From: Candidatus Marsarchaeota G1 archaeon BE_D
GTDB taxonomy: Archaea; Thermoproteota; Thermoprotei_A; Marsarchaeales; Marsarchaeaceae
Assembly: GCA_003019595.1 (NCBI GenBank)
Contig: NEXD01000001.1
Span: 43,698-107,697 of the forward strand
DNA length: 64,000 nt
Direction of reading: 5' to 3'
A program made the translations under genes and the position numbers. Below the pieces are notes generated by a model that saw only the letters and a program-made list of their open reading frames with translations, did no database searches and was not told the origin of the DNA. Shown in pieces: positions 59,170-64,000 of the stretch; the stretch's first letter is position 1, and the number at the start of each line of letters is the position of its first letter.

Positions 59170-59589
59170 ATGGCTAAACATGCGAAAAAAGGCGTTTCAC
59201 AAAGTTTAGAAGCAATCATTCTTGTTGTCGTGGCCCTTTCGATCGTAGCGGTTTACGCAGGCTGGGCATTCGGTGTTTTTGGAAGGGCTGTAAACACACC
59301 GATATTAACAGTTGTGGGCACACCGGTGATTCAAGGCGCTTCTAGTAATAATCCAACACTTTATATAACGATCAAAAACACAGGAGCTGTTACTGCAAAC
59401 ATAACAACAATCTATGTAAATAATCAAGTGTTCACACCGAAAAATGGCTTTGTTTTGATACCAGCAGGCAGTGCTGAAACCTTAGTTCTCCTTTTGAGTA
59501 ACTTAAGATTAAACGTGGGATCACAGGTGAGCGTGGTTGTGAGCGCGGGTCAAACCTCACTTTCCACAATCGCTATCGTGGAAAGCTGA
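59170..59589 (+). CDS. Archaeal type IV pilin-like protein
   Basis: AKKGVSQSLEAIILVVVALSIVAVYAGW, class III signal peptide-like. Confidence 0.8.
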   Translation: MAKHAKKGVSQSLEAIILVVVALSIVAVYAGWAFGVFGRAVNTPILTVVGTPVIQGASSNNPTLYITIKNTGAVTANITTIYVNNQVFTPKNGFVLIPAGSAETLVLLLSNLRLNVGSQVSVVVSAGQTSLSTIAIVES

Positions 59590-59595
59590 TCAGAA

Positions 59596-61197
59596 ATGTT
59601 CATGAAATACACAAAACTACTAAAATTTTTTGATAAAAAGCGCGCAGAAAAAGTGAACTTTGTCGAACCATTTTTGAGAACCACCTTGCCAAAAGGCTTT
59701 ACTCCTACTAAAGTCACAAAAAAGGTCGGTTTGGCCACAGTGTATGTTGAACCGCCCTTCTATTACGTCGAAGATCCTCCCCTTGAACAAAATACAATTA
59801 TCGAGTACAAAAGAATAATTGAGGACGAACTAAAGTGGCTTCCAGGTTCACTTTTTGTTTCAAACGAGCAAATAATCGATTCTTTAAAGACGCATGGAAT
59901 TAATGATCAAGTTCTCCTTTATTACATAGAAAGAGAGTTAATTGGGTATTCGGTTTTGCAACCCTTAATTGACGATGAAGAAGTTGAAGATATAGTTATA
60001 GCATCACCAGGTACTAGTGTTTCTGTAAAACACAAGCTTGGAAACCTTCAGACCAATATCGTGTTAGACAAAGAACGTTTGGATGAGCTAGCCGAACGTC
60101 TTGCCTCAAAGGCTGAAAAATCCGTGAGCACGTATAATCCTCTGCTTAGCACAAGATTACCCGACGGAAATAGATTGACTCTGAACTACGGTACAGAAGT
60201 GAGCCACAAGGGAACTTCTATCGCAATTAGAAAGTTTCCAAAAAGCCCATGGAGTATTACAAAAATCCTTTTAAATGCTTCGGCTACGCCAGACGTGCTC
60301 GCTTGGCTATGGCTTTTGATCGAAAACAAAAAGGCGCTTCTTGTTACAGGAACGAGTGGTGTTGGAAAAACTAGCTTAATTAACGCGCTAACGTCTTTTA
60401 TTCCGAGTAACGCGAGGGTCGTAACGATTGAGGATGCGGGTGAGCTAAAACTTAGCCACAGTCACTGGACTCCTCTAATCGCTAGACCCTCTTACACCCA
60501 AAACAGGTATGCCGAAATAACTCTTGATCAACTCGTAAAACACGCGTTGAGAATGTCGGCTGATTATATAATCGTTGGAGAAATTCGAGGAGAAGAAGGA
60601 AGAACTTGGGCCCAAAGCGTGTTGACAGGACACGGAGGTATAACTTCTATTCACAGCGAAACACCACAGCTTGCGATTCAAAGGTTGACGTCGCAGCCGA
60701 TTCTTGTTGAACCGCAAGCTCTTACCGCTTTGCATGGTATAGTGGAGCTAAGAGCGAGTGGCGGTAAAAGGTATATAGCCACCGTTCTTGACCACGAGTT
60801 TTTGCCAAAAAAAGGGTCGGTTTTCAAAAAGGTGTACAGCTTTAATCGCACTTCGGTTAGCTCAATACGCCAAGAAGAGCTAGTAGACCTTCCCACAGCT
60901 AAACAGCTAATTGAACAAGGTATCTATACACGCCAAGAGCTACTTAGTGAAATCAGATGTCGAACTAACTTGCTAGAAACGTTATATGTTGAGGCACACG
61001 TGGACTCTGAGCTGCTTAGCCATGAGTTTGTTTCGAAAATTAGCTGGATTTATCAGCAAAAACCTGAGTTAAGACAAAAACCTGAAGAAATTATAAGGAG
61101 CATAAGACCTGTGTGCCCTTCTTGTGGCGCGCCGCTTAATCAAGGCGAATGCCCAACATGCTCTGTGATAAACAAGATAGAGGCGAACATTAAATGA
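59596..61197 (+). CDS. Type II/IV secretion ATPase (TadA/PilB-like) with C-terminal zinc ribbon
   Basis: LLVTGTSGVGKTSLINAL, VVTIEDAGELKL, IIVGEIRGEEG; tail CPSCGAPLNQGECPTC. Confidence 0.93.
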   Translation: MFMKYTKLLKFFDKKRAEKVNFVEPFLRTTLPKGFTPTKVTKKVGLATVYVEPPFYYVEDPPLEQNTIIEYKRIIEDELKWLPGSLFVSNEQIIDSLKTHGINDQVLLYYIERELIGYSVLQPLIDDEEVEDIVIASPGTSVSVKHKLGNLQTNIVLDKERLDELAERLASKAEKSVSTYNPLLSTRLPDGNRLTLNYGTEVSHKGTSIAIRKFPKSPWSITKILLNASATPDVLAWLWLLIENKKALLVTGTSGVGKTSLINALTSFIPSNARVVTIEDAGELKLSHSHWTPLIARPSYTQNRYAEITLDQLVKHALRMSADYIIVGEIRGEEGRTWAQSVLTGHGGITSIHSETPQLAIQRLTSQPILVEPQALTALHGIVELRASGGKRYIATVLDHEFLPKKGSVFKKVYSFNRTSVSSIRQEELVDLPTAKQLIEQGIYTRQELLSEIRCRTNLLETLYVEAHVDSELLSHEFVSKISWIYQQKPELRQKPEEIIRSIRPVCPSCGAPLNQGECPTCSVINKIEANIK

Positions 61198-62711
61198 TCA
61201 GCAATAAATTGCTTGAGGAAGCCAACGCAGAACTTTCTCGCGCAAAAATCAAAAGGATTATCAGGAAAAGAGTTTGTTTTTCTCTTGCGATTTCGACAAT
61301 AATCGGTTTCATTCTTTACAAAATGACACACATTTTCGTTTCAATTTCGATAATACCAGTAGGCGGTTTAATTGGATTCTTTTCTTTGATGTTTGAACTA
61401 TTACTACAACGTAACAGGCGTGAAACGCTTGTTGAAAAAGAATTGCCCTTTGTGTCTACGGTTCTTGCGATGGGTGCGAACCACGTTCCTCCATTTTCGG
61501 TCTTAAAAAATCTAATTGAGTTGCACGCGTTTTCTCAAACTAAGAAAGAGTACTTTACGATTCTTAAAAAAGCGAAAACCGAACACGTGACGCTTTCGCG
61601 TGCAGCAGCGCTCATTTCGGAGATTCATCCATCTGCACGTTTTCAGGAATTTTTAAAAAGCATTTCCGCTTCAGAAAGAGGAGTCGGCGATCCTTACTAT
61701 TCTCTTAGAGATTTGTCAAAAACTGAGCTTTCAACGCTTTCCCATAAAGTGGAACTTTCACAAGAAAAATTTGGCGTTGCGTCATCGCTTATTCTCGTGA
61801 GCTTTGCGATTGTTCCCCTGACAATGATGGTATTTTCGTTGATAACTGGAAATACCCAGTTGTTATACCTTACATCTCTACTGTCTTTACCAGCTGCCTT
61901 TGGTGCCAATTTGCTGATTGAACAAGCATATCCACTCGGACTTAAGCCAGAACCAAAGAAGCCTTCGCGCTTTCTTTTAACTATTCTAGCGCTTCTCTTG
62001 GTTTTGTGTTTCGTTGTGTTTTTTAGCTGGTTAAAGCTTCCGCTCCATCTCGCAATCGGCGTATCGCTTTTGTTGTGCTCCATTCCATTTTCACTGTTCT
62101 ATTCCAAACATTCAAGTGAACACTCTCAATCGATAAAACTTATGCCATCAATTGCACGAGACTTGGCCGAAGAAGCGAAAAAAGGATATCCACCTTCTCA
62201 ATCGATTGGAAGACTTACAAAAAAGTATCCCAAAAAAATTCTTATGAACCTCTACAACGTTGAGGATAAACCGTACCTTACTAAAGCTTATGTGGCGCTT
62301 CTTAAACAGGCAGAAAAGCTTGGTGCGCAACCAGAACAACTAGATATCGTCGCAGAGACGATGAATGTGATAACTAACGCGCATTCGACGTATAATTCAA
62401 AAGCAAATTTGTTTAGAATGATGGTTTACGGTAGCGTAGTTATCTTAACCACTTCGTCAGTAATCGTAATTCGAACGATAAGCGAGCTAGCCAGAAAAAT
62501 GAGTGCGGGTTTGAGTTTATCGGCCATCGCTCTCTTACATCCCTCGCCCAGCCTTAAAGGCGTGGTTTACGTGGCGGTGGTGGTCAATTCTTATTTGCTT
62601 GGCATTCTTGCTGGAAAAGCGGTAAAGGGTTCACTTTTGTTCGGTTTTGTTGATGCAATAATCACAACACTACTCGCTCTGTTTTTACTGAATATAGGTG
62701 GATGGCTATAA
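61194..62711 (+). CDS. Type IV pilus assembly membrane protein (TadC/FlaJ-like)
   Basis: Polytopic; two T2SF-like modules; directly follows the ATPase with 4-nt overlap. Confidence 0.85.
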   Translation: MISNKLLEEANAELSRAKIKRIIRKRVCFSLAISTIIGFILYKMTHIFVSISIIPVGGLIGFFSLMFELLLQRNRRETLVEKELPFVSTVLAMGANHVPPFSVLKNLIELHAFSQTKKEYFTILKKAKTEHVTLSRAAALISEIHPSARFQEFLKSISASERGVGDPYYSLRDLSKTELSTLSHKVELSQEKFGVASSLILVSFAIVPLTMMVFSLITGNTQLLYLTSLLSLPAAFGANLLIEQAYPLGLKPEPKKPSRFLLTILALLLVLCFVVFFSWLKLPLHLAIGVSLLLCSIPFSLFYSKHSSEHSQSIKLMPSIARDLAEEAKKGYPPSQSIGRLTKKYPKKILMNLYNVEDKPYLTKAYVALLKQAEKLGAQPEQLDIVAETMNVITNAHSTYNSKANLFRMMVYGSVVILTTSSVIVIRTISELARKMSAGLSLSAIALLHPSPSLKGVVYVAVVVNSYLLGILAGKAVKGSLLFGFVDAIITTLLALFLLNIGGWL

Positions 62712-63181
62712 TGGACGATGCCTTCGATGCTCTTGTTGCGACTGCTTTGTTTGCCCTTTTTGCCTCAACTACAGTTAGTCTTGTGATGATTTCGCTAGGA
62801 GAGTATCAATCAAGCGTAATTATTTTGAAAGAAGAACAAGTGTACGCCAAACAAATTTTGAATCAGCTTGTGCTAAAACTCGGTAGTAGTGAGGCGCTAT
62901 GGCTTGTTTTCGCAAACAGAAGTTATGATGTTCAACCTTTGAACTTTGTTTCTGGGACGCTAATCGCTCTGCCGCATTTTAATTTGACTCTTGAACCGAA
63001 AACCACCAATCCTGTAGCCTTTTCGACGAGTTTGGCTGACTATTTGGGTAACAAAACTCTTTGGAAAGCCAATTTTACAGTGAATTGGTTCATACAAAAA
63101 ACGTCTACAGGTTGTGCTTACACCTTTGTTGTGCTTGATAACGGTTCACTACTTGATGTAGAGGTGTGTTACGCTGAATAG
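62702..63181 (+). CDS. Prepilin-like protein
   Basis: MDDAFDALVATALFALFASTTVSLVMISLGEYQ N-terminal helix. Confidence 0.65.
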   Translation: MAIMDDAFDALVATALFALFASTTVSLVMISLGEYQSSVIILKEEQVYAKQILNQLVLKLGSSEALWLVFANRSYDVQPLNFVSGTLIALPHFNLTLEPKTTNPVAFSTSLADYLGNKTLWKANFTVNWFIQKTSTGCAYTFVVLDNGSLLDVEVCYAE

Positions 63182-63560
63182 CAACGCGCAAGCAAGAACA
63201 TTTGAGGCGCTGCTTGCGGCTGCAATATTAGCATTTTCGTTAAGCACACCTTTGTATGTTGAATATCAACCAACTCAGCATTCACAAAACGCGCAAGTGT
63301 TGCTTAATAACTTGGTATACAGCGGAACCTTGGCTCATTATATTCACCAACCCCAAAATCTTTCAAATTTGGTTAATCAGTATGTTCATGGGCATGCATG
63401 GGCTCTTTTGGTTTACCAATACGATAACGGTAAACTTATTCCGTTTTTCAAAATTGAGCGGGGTCAACTCAAAAGCGGCTCTTTTGCACAAGCGATATTT
63501 TACGTTTTGTTGCAAAACGGGACGGTGAAAGCATTTTATGCGTACTTCTCGTATTCGTAA
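63174..63560 (+). CDS. Prepilin-like protein with probable CTG start (track start is 63252)
   Basis: Upstream in-frame NSNAQARTFEALLAAAILAFSLSTPLYVEY supplies the missing signal helix; no ATG/GTG/TTG before it. Confidence 0.65.
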   Translation: MNSNAQARTFEALLAAAILAFSLSTPLYVEYQPTQHSQNAQVLLNNLVYSGTLAHYIHQPQNLSNLVNQYVHGHAWALLVYQYDNGKLIPFFKIERGQLKSGSFAQAIFYVLLQNGTVKAFYAYFSYS

Positions 63561-64000
63561 AGCACAAGCGATCATTTTTATGGCACTCATAATTGTTTCG
63601 CTTATTTATACAACGGTGGCCTTTACATTAACACCCTATTTGGCACAGAGCGAAGCTACACAAGCGGAAGTTTATACAGAATCCCTACTTACTGCATTAG
63701 GCATCGCGTCCAAAAATCAGAATGTCACTCTCGCTATTAACACTTTTAACTCACTCATAAAAAACATGTTAGCTCTCAATTCTTCTTTAGTGAGTTTTCT
63801 CGAGCTACAAGGTAATCCCAACTTTGTATATTACGGCTATCAAAAAACGCTCGAAGTAGATGGTGTTGTCTATGCGTTAGCAAGCTATCCACCATATTTT
63901 GTTAATGCAAGTGTGCAATTATTACTGGTAAACGCAAGCAGGAATACGTATATATTTACTTTAGCGTATCACTTCGTTGTAAATGGCGAAAATGTCCTTC
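63538..64000 (+). CDS. Prepilin-like protein, truncated by window end
   Basis: Not in ORF track: MRTSRIRKAQAIIFMALIIVSLIYTTVAFTLTPYLAQSEATQ..., open to the window edge. Confidence 0.65.
   Translation, partial: MRTSRIRKAQAIIFMALIIVSLIYTTVAFTLTPYLAQSEATQAEVYTESLLTALGIASKNQNVTLAINTFNSLIKNMLALNSSLVSFLELQGNPNFVYYGYQKTLEVDGVVYALASYPPYFVNASVQLLLVNASRNTYIFTLAYHFVVNGENVL

Noticed and set aside
1-64000. CRISPR array or classical defence island
   Set aside because: No regularly spaced direct repeats or cas-like genes seen; the helicase and HD phosphohydrolase at 1.1-4.1 kb sit among housekeeping genes with no further defence context.

Overview
The window is AT-rich archaeal chromosome. Gene content (eS26, eL37, eS27, eL44, eL10, two-subunit primase, GINS, PCNA, aCPSF1, proteasome beta, G1PDH, CarS, a Tes-like radical SAM) suggests the TACK lineage, probably thermophilic, but I cannot place it further. 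Most of it is dense informational housekeeping: a translation/replication block at 25.6-32.6 kb; ABCE1, CdcH/VCP, FEN1, AspRS, Trm5 and Nob1; and the start of a type IV pilus/Tad-like secretion locus at 57.9-64 kb. I read nine tRNA genes. Four have introns, including a Met-CAT tRNA with both an anticodon-loop and a T-loop intron, and a Leu-UAG tRNA with an intron inside the anticodon stem. Accessory regions contain three decayed copies of one transposase family, and the middle copy is a mosaic of the other two types. The best candidate for an undescribed system is a compact RiPP-like locus at 22474-24916: a 54-aa Cys-rich peptide missing from the ORF track, a radical SAM/SPASM-like enzyme and an MFS exporter, next to an IS remnant. 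Other points of interest are a ThyX gene split exactly at an in-phase A-AAA-AAG slippery heptamer, two probable CTG start codons inside CTGAATRR stop/start overlaps, a hyper-acidic 46-aa microprotein next to a truncated TFS-like ribbon gene, and several structured non-coding islands. No CRISPR array or rRNA was seen. All assignments are by eye, without database searches.
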